A stretch of 37,127 nucleotides of DNA from the IMG/VR virus record IMGVR_UViG_3300041414_000028, positions 1-37,127 of that record. One strand, 5' to 3'. Source of the stretch: a virus. Shown here in pieces: positions 15,308-24,462 of the stretch; within the stretch, counting starts at the first letter, position 1; each line of letters begins with the position of its first letter. The notes under the pieces were generated by a model that saw only the letters and a list, made by a program, of their open reading frames with translations, made no database searches and was not told where the DNA came from. A program made the position numbers and the translations under genes.

Positions 15308-15446
15308 GGATTTTTTTCAAGCGAGGATTGCGTTTTTTCGCCGCGGCACTTGCATGGCGTCCGGCGTTTGCAAGTATCGCGCCAGCATTTTTCATCGGGA
15401 TTCCTTCTTTTCGGGCTATAGAGGCTTGCGCTGCTTTGAAGCTCAT
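15300..15446 (-). CDS. Basic 48-residue protein between ejection protein and terminase
   Basis: A short ORF begins at the ATG at 15444-15446, which overlaps the stop of the 1750-residue gene (ATGA), and ends inside the first codons of the large terminase gene. The product has many Ala, Lys and Arg residues (AGAILANAGRHASAAAKKRN, about 21-40, then PRLKKIRG). The basic C-terminus suggests nucleic-acid binding. It has no recognised family. The perfect coupling at both ends is the best evidence. Confidence 0.6.
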   Translation of the reverse strand: MSFKAAQASIARKEGIPMKNAGAILANAGRHASAAAKKRNPRLKKIRG

Positions 15447-18400
15447 GGTTGGTTTCCTTTCTGATTTTGTTGTTGAAGCATGGCCTGAAATCTTTGGATA
15501 AGTAAATGCCTCCTGTCCACGGCAGCTGCGTAGATCAACTTATCGTGATCGCTCAAGCTCTTGTAGAACTGCATATCATCTGCCTTCGATCCGGTGAACG
15601 AAGCGTTAAGCGAAGTGACGAGTCCACGCGCCACTTTGCCGGAGTTGCCCTTATCGGCGGCAACGAGCTTTTGATAAAGCTGCGAGGCTTGATCGAAATC
15701 GCCGTCCTCCAGCGCATACTTGAGAGGAGTGTATTGGCTCGTAGGATAAATGCCTTCATCGACCGGCTTACCCTCGGCCTCGTTCCACGCTTTGGCCAGC
15801 GGATAGATTTGCTGAGCAGGAGCGAAGCGCGAGACCTTGATTCCGAGCGCGCCCATGAACTGCTCAAGGGGGGAGACTGTTGAATTGACGCCCGTTGCTG
15901 AAAGTCCGCGTGTCAAGCTTTGCAGTGGGATAGGGACAGCCTGCGCCAGAAGATCGCGCCAGATGTCAGAGGATTGAACCTTCTCGCCGCGATAGTTAAC
16001 GCCTGTCGCTCCTTCCTCAACAAATCGGGCAACCGGGTTCATACGTCCGTCGAAGTAGGTTCGAGTGTTCGTTAGCATCTCGTCAAAATCGGAGATATAA
16101 GAACGCATCTGGTAGGAGCGATTACCGCTCACAATTCGGAAGGCATTCTCCGGTTCATAGTGAGGATCCCCATCGAGAATCTGGTTGAGCACGCGAGCAC
16201 CGATATAAAGACCGCCTCCGAGAATAGCGAAGCTTCGGAATTGCTCGCGGTTGGCTTTTGAACCAGTCAGTCCAATTGTTGCGGAAAGGGCATGTCTGAC
16301 TCGCGCTTCCCAAAAGTCAGGAGCCAAAGCTACGATGTTCATCAAATGCTGTCGCGTGGCGTTGCGCCCAAGGTCGGCATAATTCAAGTGGCCATAGGCG
16401 TTGTTCGTATCGTAAGAAGCCCGGTATGCGAGATCATCTTCCGTCACAGTTCCGGCCTTGAGTTCCTTGGAAAATGTCGCCTTGTTTCTGGCGAGGATAT
16501 TCTCGAACGTCGCCAGTTTCAGGCGCGGAATGAAATGCTTGAACGTCCAGTCCGTGGAAGCTTCCATAACCGCCGCCAACTGTTTTCCGCCTATATCCTT
16601 GATGCCGGGAATGTTTTTGAGTCCTTCCAAGAAAAGACTGTTGCTCGCCTTATAACCTTCCATGTAGGAGTGAAGACTGCTCTGCGTGGCGAAGAACTGC
16701 GTACCGTGTTCGGCTGCGAACTGGTAGCGCGGGTCGTTGGTATCAATCGGGGATTTTAGAGCCTCGCGGATCGGATTGACGCCGTAGCCTAAAGCTCCAC
16801 TGGATTCCTGCTGAACATGAAAAGCCGGAAATCCTCCGAGAAGCGTTCCCTTGATCCATTTCCGGGCATCGTCAACAACGAACTTTGTCCCGAGCTTTAA
16901 AGCCTTTTCCAGCGGGTCAGTCGTTGGCTCGTGAAACCATTCCGATAATTTCGAGTTGGCAAAAAGGTTGTGGAATTTTTCGTAAACGTCCGGGTGAACG
17001 AACATATCGCTCTTGAGATAGAGTTTCTTGCCGTCTATTTGTCCGGCTGTGTACCAGTCTGTGAATGCGGGTAGATCGAGGCTTCGGTAATCGGCGTACT
17101 GGCCCCACGCAAAAGGTTTCTGGACAAGCCTGGCTTTTCCCGTCGGATTTTCCACGTCAACCCATTTCGCGGTTTGATCGGGCGATACCATCGGCTTTCC
17201 ATCCGGCATCACCTCCTTGTTTGCGCCTGCTACAAATTTGCGGGCATTGATAACGCCCATGGCTTCGTTCATGTAATGACCCCAAAGGACAGAAGCGCGT
17301 TGCTCGGCGGGTTCTAGACCCTGCCGCCAGCCTTCAAAGCTGTTTTCAATCGAACGATTGCCCGCGAATCGGAAAGTGCTTTTAAGCGACCTTCCGGCAA
17401 GATTGCGGATCGGTTTGCCCGTCGAATCGAGTTTCCACATGCGGGTAATGTAGTTGTCCACAAAGCCGACGTTCACGCCCCACTTCATCAGGGAGGCCCG
17501 CAGCAGAGCTTTGTTGTCGTTGATATGGTTCACCCATTCCAAGGCTTTCGGCGGCAGATGTTGTGCAGCTTCAAGACGTTTGGCGTAGAGGATGTTCTCC
17601 TTTGTTTTCGGGGCTTTCTCCACTTCCTTTTGCCACTTGGCGAGTTGGCCTATGTCGCCCTTGGCATCGATGTAGAGAGCCATACCCTCGTCATGGAGTT
17701 GATTAGGAACGTCCTTTTGAATCATCTTCACCGTCTCGTCGACCACGCGACCTTTTGTCTGTTCATCGGCATTGAACTTGTTGATGACCTTCTCGACCGG
17801 GCCAAACTTTTTCAGGCCAAGGAACTTGTTTTTGAGATCAGAGCCAAGTTGTTTCGCTTCATCCATTTTTGTGATAACGGGTTTTGCGGAGAAAGTTGGT
17901 TGCCCATTTTCCTGCACGCTCTTGCGCAGATAATCGTCTATGCCTGACCATTTCATCTCATCGTCTTTGACGCCGTTGCCCTTGAGCATGGCTCGGATTT
18001 GATCGGCAGACGCTTTGCCGGGCATTTTTGCGTCTATGGTGCGTTCCAGATGAGAGTAAAAACCATCGCGAACTGGCGCGGCATCTTCGACTAATGGCTT
18101 TGCAGCAAATGAAACTTGGCTTCCCGTATAATCCTTTGGCACTTCCTGTCCCGACTTTTGCGCATCGTCCAAAACGCCTTCGATATTTTTCAGGTAACGG
18201 TTTAGCTCCGTACTGTCTCCAAAGGTGGAAATATGCGCTTTGATCTTGTTGTAGAGAGCTTGAAAGTAGCGAACGAGACCAGGCTTTGCGCCCTGTTTCC
18301 AAACGTCCTCTGTGGTCTCGCCATTAGCCTTGCGCTGTAAAATCTGCCGGGCATGTTCTTCCGTCCATCGGACTTTCCTATCCGCAATATCTTCCGGCGT

Positions 18401-20695
18401 GGTTCCTTTCGTAGCGTCGATAGAATCATTGCCATACCTGTCAATCGTTCCCTGACGTTCCGCTTCCGGCGTGGCGTCGTGAATCGCAACTAGATCGTGC
18501 TGCGGCCTGATTTGATGCTGCGCTCCATGAATGACTTCTTCGCCCGCTTTCTGCGCCATTAAACGCCGGATATATTCGTCGCCATGCGCCGTGTCTTTGA
18601 AGCCCTCATCAAGGGTTTTTGTCGCACTTCCCATGGCATCGGGATTAACAAATATCTTCCCCGGCTGCGCAGGATCGGCCCACGCCGGATGTTCGTGCTC
18701 GGTCGAAAAAACGATCTTGGCCTTTGGAACATCCGCACCAAGAGCACCCATAATGCGCGTGCGTAAGGCGGCTTGCTCTTTTGTATCCGGCAAATCGTAT
18801 CCAGCCTTCGTCAACGTATCGCCCGAAACCGTGCTTCCTTTCGGATGACCTTCGATGTCCTCATGCAGATTGAACAAGGGAATGGGAGGTTTTCCGTCCC
18901 CTTGTTCCTGATCGCCGATATGCGTTGCGGGAGCGGTTCCCTTACCTTCCAGTTGCACTACTCCACCCTTCGCTGGCGTGGCCGCTTCAGGTTCTCCTGC
19001 CACTGTAGCAGCACTTTCAGTCGTCGACTCACCTTCGGGCTTGGCAGAAACACCCGATTCCACAGTACCTTTTGTGGCAGGCATGGAATCAAGAGCGGAT
19101 TGAATAGGACTGGTTGGGGCGGCTTCTTTGGGTGTTTCATCGGTTGTAGGTTGTTCGGTTGGCGGTTCCTCGTTTTCGCCCTCGACGGGTGCGGCGGCCT
19201 CCTGTCGCAGGCTCTCGTTTAAATCGGCCAAGGGATTGGTTCCCGGTATCGGCTTCTCTCCCGTCGTGATGGCCTTGGCATCGTCGATATTGCCCATGGT
19301 GGGTTGCTCGGCGCCTTGGGCGGTTGTCTTGACAGTATCGGCATAAGCTTGTTGGGCCGCATCGTGATCGGCTTGGGCTACCTGAATCGCGGCAGGATCA
19401 CCTTTGGCCTGTGTATCCATCAAGTTCTGACGTGCGTCAGCAAGAGTGGAGGCGCCCCCCTTAATCGCCGCGGCATTACCCATGAACGCTTTGGCCAAGC
19501 CCGGTAAATGCGCCAACGAGAAAAGGGATTGCTGCATCGCCGCATCCGCCGCGCCCTCAAAAATCGGCCTATCAGGATCGTAGGTTGATCGGTCAAAAAG
19601 GTTCTGGCCAACTTGACCCGTCGCCGCTGTAGCCGCATTCCCAGCAGCATCGTAAGCCATATATTTCGTCATCTCGCCAACCGTGGGCTTGTACGTTCCC
19701 TTTTCAAAAGCAACCGCATTGTCGCCCATGGCCTTGCTCAAGGCTCCGGCGTTCACAACGCCCAAACTCATCATGACAGCGGCATTTATGCCACCTGCCA
19801 CACCCGCCGACTCCAATGCTTGCGTTGGCGTGGCGCCATCGTTGATGGCGTTATGGTAGGTTTCCTCGGAAGCGTCGGCCCCGGCAAAGAGAGCCATACC
19901 TCGATTGAAGCCAGAGGCCAGCGGCGCGAGCCTTGCCGCTTCGCCGGTCAATCCAAGCGCGCCGCGCAATGCGCCGCCGCCAACGGCCATAGCCTCGATA
20001 TTGCCCACAGCTTCCGGCAACCCATAAGCAAGAGCGCCTTTCACACCGCCGGGATTAGCGGCGTCCGTGTCGCGCCTCATCTGGTCAACATTGGCTAGAT
20101 ATTTATCGAGACTCGTGCTTCCTGGTTGTGCACTGGTTATCCAGTCCCATGCCTTGGAAACGGGCGTTAATGGTACTGTGAGGATATGCGAAACCGCGCC
20201 GACAAAACCTTGCTCTGATTCCGCCGCTGAAACAGTTTTCGGAACGGTGAACGGCAAGTCTGGTGTATCGAACTGGTTTTGATAAAGGGATTCGGGGGTG
20301 ACGCCCCGATTGACTGCTTCCTGTCCGATGGTTTGGAGTTTGCCGGTGGCGTCTTGCGGGAATCCGAGTTGAAAATTCTTCGCGCCAATAGAGGCAATCT
20401 GTGTGCTGAATTGTTGTTGCGCTTTCTGGTCATCCTGCGGATTCGCACCTTTTAGTGAGTCGAGATAGCTCTGCCCCATCGCCGTCCACCTCTTAAATGC
20501 TACGGCCGCAACTTGAGGCGTCGAGTTCCGGTACTGCGGCGATGCTTCGACTTGAGGCCATGAAGGGGGTTGTTGAGCTCCAGCGGGCGTACTCGTTGCC
20601 GGTTGCGCCGCAGAAACAGGCGCAACAGCGGGATCAACTACCGGAGGTGCGTCTTGGTCTGTTGCGTCCGGCGCTATGGAGCTAGGCGCAGCCAT
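15443..20695 (-). CDS. Giant internal virion (DNA-ejection) protein, polyvalent type, 1750 aa
   Basis: In T7-like phages the third internal protein forms part of the conduit that passes DNA through the cell envelope. Here the N-terminal 150 residues are Pro/Ala-rich. Hydrophobic Gly/Ala helices follow at about 215-330, then an acidic disordered linker (about 495-590). A block with degenerate zincin-like EEVIHGAQH lies near residue 720; the usual first His is replaced by Glu. Two FxAKP linker motifs (SFAAKP near 863, TFSAKP near 936) fall between domains. A long helical C-terminal region follows (about 1250-1700, with WIKGTLLGGFPAFHVQQ and a hydrophobic FAILGGGLYIGARVL). This mosaic is like the large polyvalent proteins of phages. 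ATG directly follows the previous stop. Confidence 0.7.
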   Translation of the reverse strand: MAAPSSIAPDATDQDAPPVVDPAVAPVSAAQPATSTPAGAQQPPSWPQVEASPQYRNSTPQVAAVAFKRWTAMGQSYLDSLKGANPQDDQKAQQQFSTQIASIGAKNFQLGFPQDATGKLQTIGQEAVNRGVTPESLYQNQFDTPDLPFTVPKTVSAAESEQGFVGAVSHILTVPLTPVSKAWDWITSAQPGSTSLDKYLANVDQMRRDTDAANPGGVKGALAYGLPEAVGNIEAMAVGGGALRGALGLTGEAARLAPLASGFNRGMALFAGADASEETYHNAINDGATPTQALESAGVAGGINAAVMMSLGVVNAGALSKAMGDNAVAFEKGTYKPTVGEMTKYMAYDAAGNAATAATGQVGQNLFDRSTYDPDRPIFEGAADAAMQQSLFSLAHLPGLAKAFMGNAAAIKGGASTLADARQNLMDTQAKGDPAAIQVAQADHDAAQQAYADTVKTTAQGAEQPTMGNIDDAKAITTGEKPIPGTNPLADLNESLRQEAAAPVEGENEEPPTEQPTTDETPKEAAPTSPIQSALDSMPATKGTVESGVSAKPEGESTTESAATVAGEPEAATPAKGGVVQLEGKGTAPATHIGDQEQGDGKPPIPLFNLHEDIEGHPKGSTVSGDTLTKAGYDLPDTKEQAALRTRIMGALGADVPKAKIVFSTEHEHPAWADPAQPGKIFVNPDAMGSATKTLDEGFKDTAHGDEYIRRLMAQKAGEEVIHGAQHQIRPQHDLVAIHDATPEAERQGTIDRYGNDSIDATKGTTPEDIADRKVRWTEEHARQILQRKANGETTEDVWKQGAKPGLVRYFQALYNKIKAHISTFGDSTELNRYLKNIEGVLDDAQKSGQEVPKDYTGSQVSFAAKPLVEDAAPVRDGFYSHLERTIDAKMPGKASADQIRAMLKGNGVKDDEMKWSGIDDYLRKSVQENGQPTFSAKPVITKMDEAKQLGSDLKNKFLGLKKFGPVEKVINKFNADEQTKGRVVDETVKMIQKDVPNQLHDEGMALYIDAKGDIGQLAKWQKEVEKAPKTKENILYAKRLEAAQHLPPKALEWVNHINDNKALLRASLMKWGVNVGFVDNYITRMWKLDSTGKPIRNLAGRSLKSTFRFAGNRSIENSFEGWRQGLEPAEQRASVLWGHYMNEAMGVINARKFVAGANKEVMPDGKPMVSPDQTAKWVDVENPTGKARLVQKPFAWGQYADYRSLDLPAFTDWYTAGQIDGKKLYLKSDMFVHPDVYEKFHNLFANSKLSEWFHEPTTDPLEKALKLGTKFVVDDARKWIKGTLLGGFPAFHVQQESSGALGYGVNPIREALKSPIDTNDPRYQFAAEHGTQFFATQSSLHSYMEGYKASNSLFLEGLKNIPGIKDIGGKQLAAVMEASTDWTFKHFIPRLKLATFENILARNKATFSKELKAGTVTEDDLAYRASYDTNNAYGHLNYADLGRNATRQHLMNIVALAPDFWEARVRHALSATIGLTGSKANREQFRSFAILGGGLYIGARVLNQILDGDPHYEPENAFRIVSGNRSYQMRSYISDFDEMLTNTRTYFDGRMNPVARFVEEGATGVNYRGEKVQSSDIWRDLLAQAVPIPLQSLTRGLSATGVNSTVSPLEQFMGALGIKVSRFAPAQQIYPLAKAWNEAEGKPVDEGIYPTSQYTPLKYALEDGDFDQASQLYQKLVAADKGNSGKVARGLVTSLNASFTGSKADDMQFYKSLSDHDKLIYAAAVDRRHLLIQRFQAMLQQQNQKGNQP

Positions 20696-21829
20696 TTAAG
20701 GATTGAAGGGATCGCTTGCAGGAGCGGTTACCGTCTGCCAAGTTGAGGCCGAGAGCCGAGGGGGAGACATAGTTGATGCAGATGAAGGTACAGCAGAAGG
20801 CGTAGGCGAACTTGTCGCGGGCGTGGGCGTGACCGGCGCACCTGACGGCAATCCTTGAAACAGACTTTGCACGGCCTGCGCTGGATTAGTTGGCGTGGAA
20901 GACGATGGTGGGGCTGTCGGTTGACCGGTCTTGCCGCCTAGGGCATTAATCTGATCATCCCAATACTTCGTATCATCACCATTCTTCATGGCGTCGTCGC
21001 GGGATTGGTAAAGCCGACTCAGCGTGCGTCCCTCCACGGTGTTCATGTTGGTAGTCTCGCTGGCGTTCGCCCGCGTGTTCGCTGTGTACATCGAAGCCTG
21101 AGCTCGCATTTGCGCGGCAAGATAAGACGCGCTCTGTTGCGCCTCCTGGCCCTTGACGGCCACCCCAGCCTGCACGGTAGCCTTGGCCATGCTCGGATAA
21201 TCGTAGACCGGTAGCCCGTCCGCGCCTACCGCCTGCTTTCCTGTGCTTGGATCAGGGACGGCGTACCTACTAGGATCGATTCCCGCGCCAGACGCTTCCC
21301 CGATTAAATCGGCGTGGGTTTTCGTCAGGGCCGCATTTGCCGAAAGAATGCTCTGTTTCTTTTGTTCCACCGCCGCGCCAGCTCCTGTAGCCGCAAGGCT
21401 AGTTCTCGTGTTGACCATGGAAGAAAATGCGTCCGGCGTGTAGACCGTGGGCATCGGCGTATCGAGCGCACCCTGAACATCGCCCGCGCCAACTTTGGCG
21501 TTGACCGTGTGCATCCAAGCATCGACCGCCGTTTTATCGGAGACGACGTTGCCCAACCGCTGCGCGGATTCCTGAGCCTGATCTTTCGTTAAATCCAGTT
21601 GTGCGCTCCGCATTCCCGCCTGACTGTTCCACATGCTTTCGTCGAAAGATTCCTTCTTTTCCTGTAATCCAAGAGCGGCGGTCATCTGCGCTTCATTCGC
21701 GTAATCTGAACGCACGCGTTCTTGTTGCTCGGCCATGGCGGTGCCTTGCTTCATGCCGGCAAGTAATGGGCTGGCAAGATCAAGCTCACCGGGACCCGAG
21801 TTCATCCATGACATCATATCGGAGGGCAT
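20696..21829 (-). CDS. Internal virion protein, gp15-like by position, 377 aa
   Basis: This is a long helical Gln/Ala/Met-rich protein (for example DLTKDQAQESAQRLGNVVSD) with a disordered Pro/Thr/Ser C-terminus (from about 295, such as APPSSSTPTNPAQ). It sits between the Gly-rich 276-residue and the 1750-residue proteins, the place of the second internal protein in T7-type virions. No direct homology can be shown by eye. The start has no clear Shine-Dalgarno (AAAAGAATTATG). Confidence 0.55.
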   Translation of the reverse strand: MPSDMMSWMNSGPGELDLASPLLAGMKQGTAMAEQQERVRSDYANEAQMTAALGLQEKKESFDESMWNSQAGMRSAQLDLTKDQAQESAQRLGNVVSDKTAVDAWMHTVNAKVGAGDVQGALDTPMPTVYTPDAFSSMVNTRTSLAATGAGAAVEQKKQSILSANAALTKTHADLIGEASGAGIDPSRYAVPDPSTGKQAVGADGLPVYDYPSMAKATVQAGVAVKGQEAQQSASYLAAQMRAQASMYTANTRANASETTNMNTVEGRTLSRLYQSRDDAMKNGDDTKYWDDQINALGGKTGQPTAPPSSSTPTNPAQAVQSLFQGLPSGAPVTPTPATSSPTPSAVPSSASTMSPPRLSASTWQTVTAPASDPFNP

Positions 21830-21842
21830 AATTCTTTTATTG

Positions 21843-22673
21843 TTACATGAACATTCCCATCATCGACGCCATTCCCGCCATTGATCCTCCCGCACCTCCA
21901 CCGCCCGATCCACCTCCACCGCTAGATTGGCTACCCTGAATCGGGCCACCAGGCCCATTTCCAGACGTTGAGAAGGAACTGCCTAAAGAGGAATCTCCCA
22001 AATATGAACCTGCAAGAGAGGCTAGCATGCTGAGGCCGGTTCGGGCCATATTCCCCAACGGGCTGTTGTTATTGTTGTAATTCGTTGCCGCTGCATTATC
22101 GACCGCTTGTTGGTCTTCGATGCCAGTATTAAATTCCAAACCTTGTTGAAATTGGCCCGGCGACATTAAGAAATCCATTGGGCTAAAATCTTCCTTCGTC
22201 GCGTTGACAATTCCAGTAGCTTGACCGGAAGCTTGATTGGAGAAATCTGCTCCCATCTTCACGAGATTCATGGCGTTGTTTCCCTTGTACTGATTTACGC
22301 CGCTCATGCCGCTTCCTGAAAATGCCCCGACGCCCCGCGCGGCAGCGTTCTCATTACCCTCCTGCTGGCCAAGGTTGAGATAACTTTGCGCCCAAGATGG
22401 AAGTGCCGACATACTGCCGCTGAGAAGGGAGTTCCCTAAACCCTGCTCTGTGTTGAGTCCGGGCAACGCGCCAGGGTCAACGGTGTTTAATCCAGATGTA
22501 AAGCTGTCGAGATTATTAGCGGAAGTGGCCGCTGTCATCTGACCGGCCAGTGCGGTTGCCCCCGTAAAGTTTTGCCCTAAAAATCCAGCTTCTGCGGACG
22601 CCGGATCGTATGTAGGCAACTGAGGGGCTGTTTGTGAACCACCTCCGAAAATAGACGCAAGCACGTTGGCCAT
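21843..22673 (-). CDS. Internal virion protein, gp14-like by position, 276 aa
   Basis: The ATG at 22671-22673 is chosen rather than the longer upstream frame, because it lies two bases after the stop of the tail-tube gene and gives MANVLASIFGGGSQTAP, a typical start. The protein is rich in Gly, Ser, Asn and Ala, with a C-terminal Gly/Ser run (SSGGGGSGGGGAGG) and a terminal Met-rich tail (GMASMMGMFM). Such small Gly/Ala-rich proteins are the first ejected protein in T7-like virions; function is inferred from position and composition. Confidence 0.55.
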   Translation of the reverse strand: MANVLASIFGGGSQTAPQLPTYDPASAEAGFLGQNFTGATALAGQMTAATSANNLDSFTSGLNTVDPGALPGLNTEQGLGNSLLSGSMSALPSWAQSYLNLGQQEGNENAAARGVGAFSGSGMSGVNQYKGNNAMNLVKMGADFSNQASGQATGIVNATKEDFSPMDFLMSPGQFQQGLEFNTGIEDQQAVDNAAATNYNNNNSPLGNMARTGLSMLASLAGSYLGDSSLGSSFSTSGNGPGGPIQGSQSSGGGGSGGGGAGGSMAGMASMMGMFM

Positions 22674-22675
22674 GG

Positions 22676-23701
22676 CTATATGTAATTTTGGTGGTTTGAA
22701 GCTCCGAAAACCATATTCACGCCCACCGTTTGAGTGCCGCCTGATCCTATCCACGCGCCCAACTCCTTGTCGAGCAAATCGGTAGAGATTGCGTCAAGGG
22801 CCATCGACTCCTGAAGATTATTATTATCTCGAAGGTAGATAGCCTTCGCCTTAACGATAATCGCTCCTCGCGATTGCAGGCACAAATAATCGCGCGGGTT
22901 GAGCGCGGGAATAAACCGCTGCTTGCCGATCACCGTCACGCTCGTCTTGCGGTGCGTCCCCCGTCCGCAACCGAACTGGCGAATGTGCGTGCGGCGATAG
23001 GAGGGACTAACTTCATTGGGCGCGTAGACTGCGAGCAACCGTTCTAGGCCGGTCACCGTATCTAGTTCCGTTATCCGCACTGCGTCATTTGTAATCGGCT
23101 TCTGCACGCCCACCCAGGCGGTTACGGGATTGATCGTAGTCTGCGGTGTCGTCGCGTTGATCGCCACAAACTCGCCATCAACCCAGCCTTCCGCTGGATC
23201 GTTTGAGCGAACGTAGTTGCCAGTGCCGTCGTAAAATTGGAGCAAGATTCGGGCATTAGCCGCTTCTGTCGCCTGAGCGTAGACTTTGAGCTTTTTGGCA
23301 TTTCCATTGGCACATACGTCAGCAAAAGAGATTGCTTCAGCTTGATCGACTGCAACGGAATTACGACTACCTCCAAAAAGATTGAAGCCCTCCGACCAGA
23401 GACCGCCATAGTAATGCGAGCGCGTATCCGCCCCATATTCGAGAAACTCGAACCACTGGTTTTTGAGGAGGGCCGGAGCATCGCCGATCTTCATGGCCTC
23501 AATCGTTCCAAGTTCGCGAGGCCAAGTAATGAAACCGGAGTCAGAACAAATCCGGTATTTTATCGTTGTTCCAACCCAACGTTCCTGATTCAAAAGCTCC
23601 TCCTGCGCACGATTTAAATAACGCGAAGCTTTCTGCGAAGATTGGTTGACATTCAAAACATCGGCCACTTCCGGCAAAACCATGGAAAGAGTGAGTCTCA
23701 T
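22676..23701 (-). CDS. Tail tubular/adaptor protein, gp11-like, 341 aa
   Basis: The ATG at 23699-23701 (MRLTLSMVLPEVADVLN) is preferred to an upstream in-frame start, because the preceding gene ends four bases before it. The N-terminal helices with RYLNRAQEELLNQERW (about residues 25-42) and the later RAIIVKAKAIYLRD segment are typical of T7 tail tubular protein A (adaptor) relatives. These proteins bind the portal and the nozzle. A central beta domain (about 130-230) appears inserted. Neighbours are the collar-like protein upstream and the internal proteins downstream. Confidence 0.65.
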   Translation of the reverse strand: MRLTLSMVLPEVADVLNVNQSSQKASRYLNRAQEELLNQERWVGTTIKYRICSDSGFITWPRELGTIEAMKIGDAPALLKNQWFEFLEYGADTRSHYYGGLWSEGFNLFGGSRNSVAVDQAEAISFADVCANGNAKKLKVYAQATEAANARILLQFYDGTGNYVRSNDPAEGWVDGEFVAINATTPQTTINPVTAWVGVQKPITNDAVRITELDTVTGLERLLAVYAPNEVSPSYRRTHIRQFGCGRGTHRKTSVTVIGKQRFIPALNPRDYLCLQSRGAIIVKAKAIYLRDNNNLQESMALDAISTDLLDKELGAWIGSGGTQTVGVNMVFGASNHQNYI

Positions 23702-23705
23702 TTTA

Positions 23706-24458
23706 TTAGAAAAGATCGGGCCTCCACTGCATGAAGTGTGTGGGCTGGGAAGGCGGCAAACAAGCAAATGTTCCCGGCGTCGTAATCCCGGTTAGGGCAT
23801 TGTAGATGCCTCCTGCCGTGGCCGTCGTAGGTTGCTCTGACACGAGATTTCCGCTTCCAGAAAGAGCACCGGAAGGGGGAGGGGTCGTTCCATAATCAAC
23901 ACAAAAGTTTCCAATGCCGCCCAAGGGGGTATGAGAATGAATAGGAAGGGCGGTTAGTGGAATAATATTTTGCTCAGCACCTTGCGGAGTTCCCTGGATA
24001 AAAACGGTGGCCGTTTCGCCTGCCGCAATCTGAGCAGCGGTAAGAGTTCGCTGGCCCGCCCCTACAATGAAATAACCCTGATAATTTGCCACGCCAGTCA
24101 CTGTACCGTCCATGGGCATCCAGGGTTCAAGCGCCGTCTGGGCCGGCGTGTAAAAAGCCGGGTCATACATCCGAATTTCTCCAGGAACAATATAAGGATT
24201 GGTCGGAAAAATGGTCTGCCATGTGCCGTTGGAAAAAAGGAACGTGCCGAGGATTCGGCCAGACCCATCGACGCTGATCCACACCTTGTCCCTGTCGTCA
24301 GGCGCGGGCGCCGTCGTCGAAACGATGACCGTGGTAAAATTGAGCGGCAAACTTGATTGAATAGCTTGGACGTAAGCCGTGAATCGCGCCTGCTCGCTCG
24401 TGTAGCAGGGATTCGGCGCAAGTTGACCGGCGGTGAGTTGAATGGCGATTTGGGGCAT
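23706..24458 (-). CDS. Tail collar-like fibre-tip protein, 250 aa
   Basis: The middle and C-terminal parts look like the phage tail-collar family. PGEIRMYDP and PWMPMDGT (about 92-120) are followed by GYFIVGAGQRTLTAAQIAAG, then TALPIHSHTPLGG with the His-x-His often seen before a variable loop. The end (CLPPSQPTHFMQWRPDLF) resembles the LPP-x-Y end of such proteins. It is likely a receptor-contact protein of the tail. The two cysteines (FCVDYG and FACLPP) could pair. Confidence 0.6.
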   Translation of the reverse strand: MPQIAIQLTAGQLAPNPCYTSEQARFTAYVQAIQSSLPLNFTTVIVSTTAPAPDDRDKVWISVDGSGRILGTFLFSNGTWQTIFPTNPYIVPGEIRMYDPAFYTPAQTALEPWMPMDGTVTGVANYQGYFIVGAGQRTLTAAQIAAGETATVFIQGTPQGAEQNIIPLTALPIHSHTPLGGIGNFCVDYGTTPPPSGALSGSGNLVSEQPTTATAGGIYNALTGITTPGTFACLPPSQPTHFMQWRPDLF

Positions 24459-24462
24459 AAGT

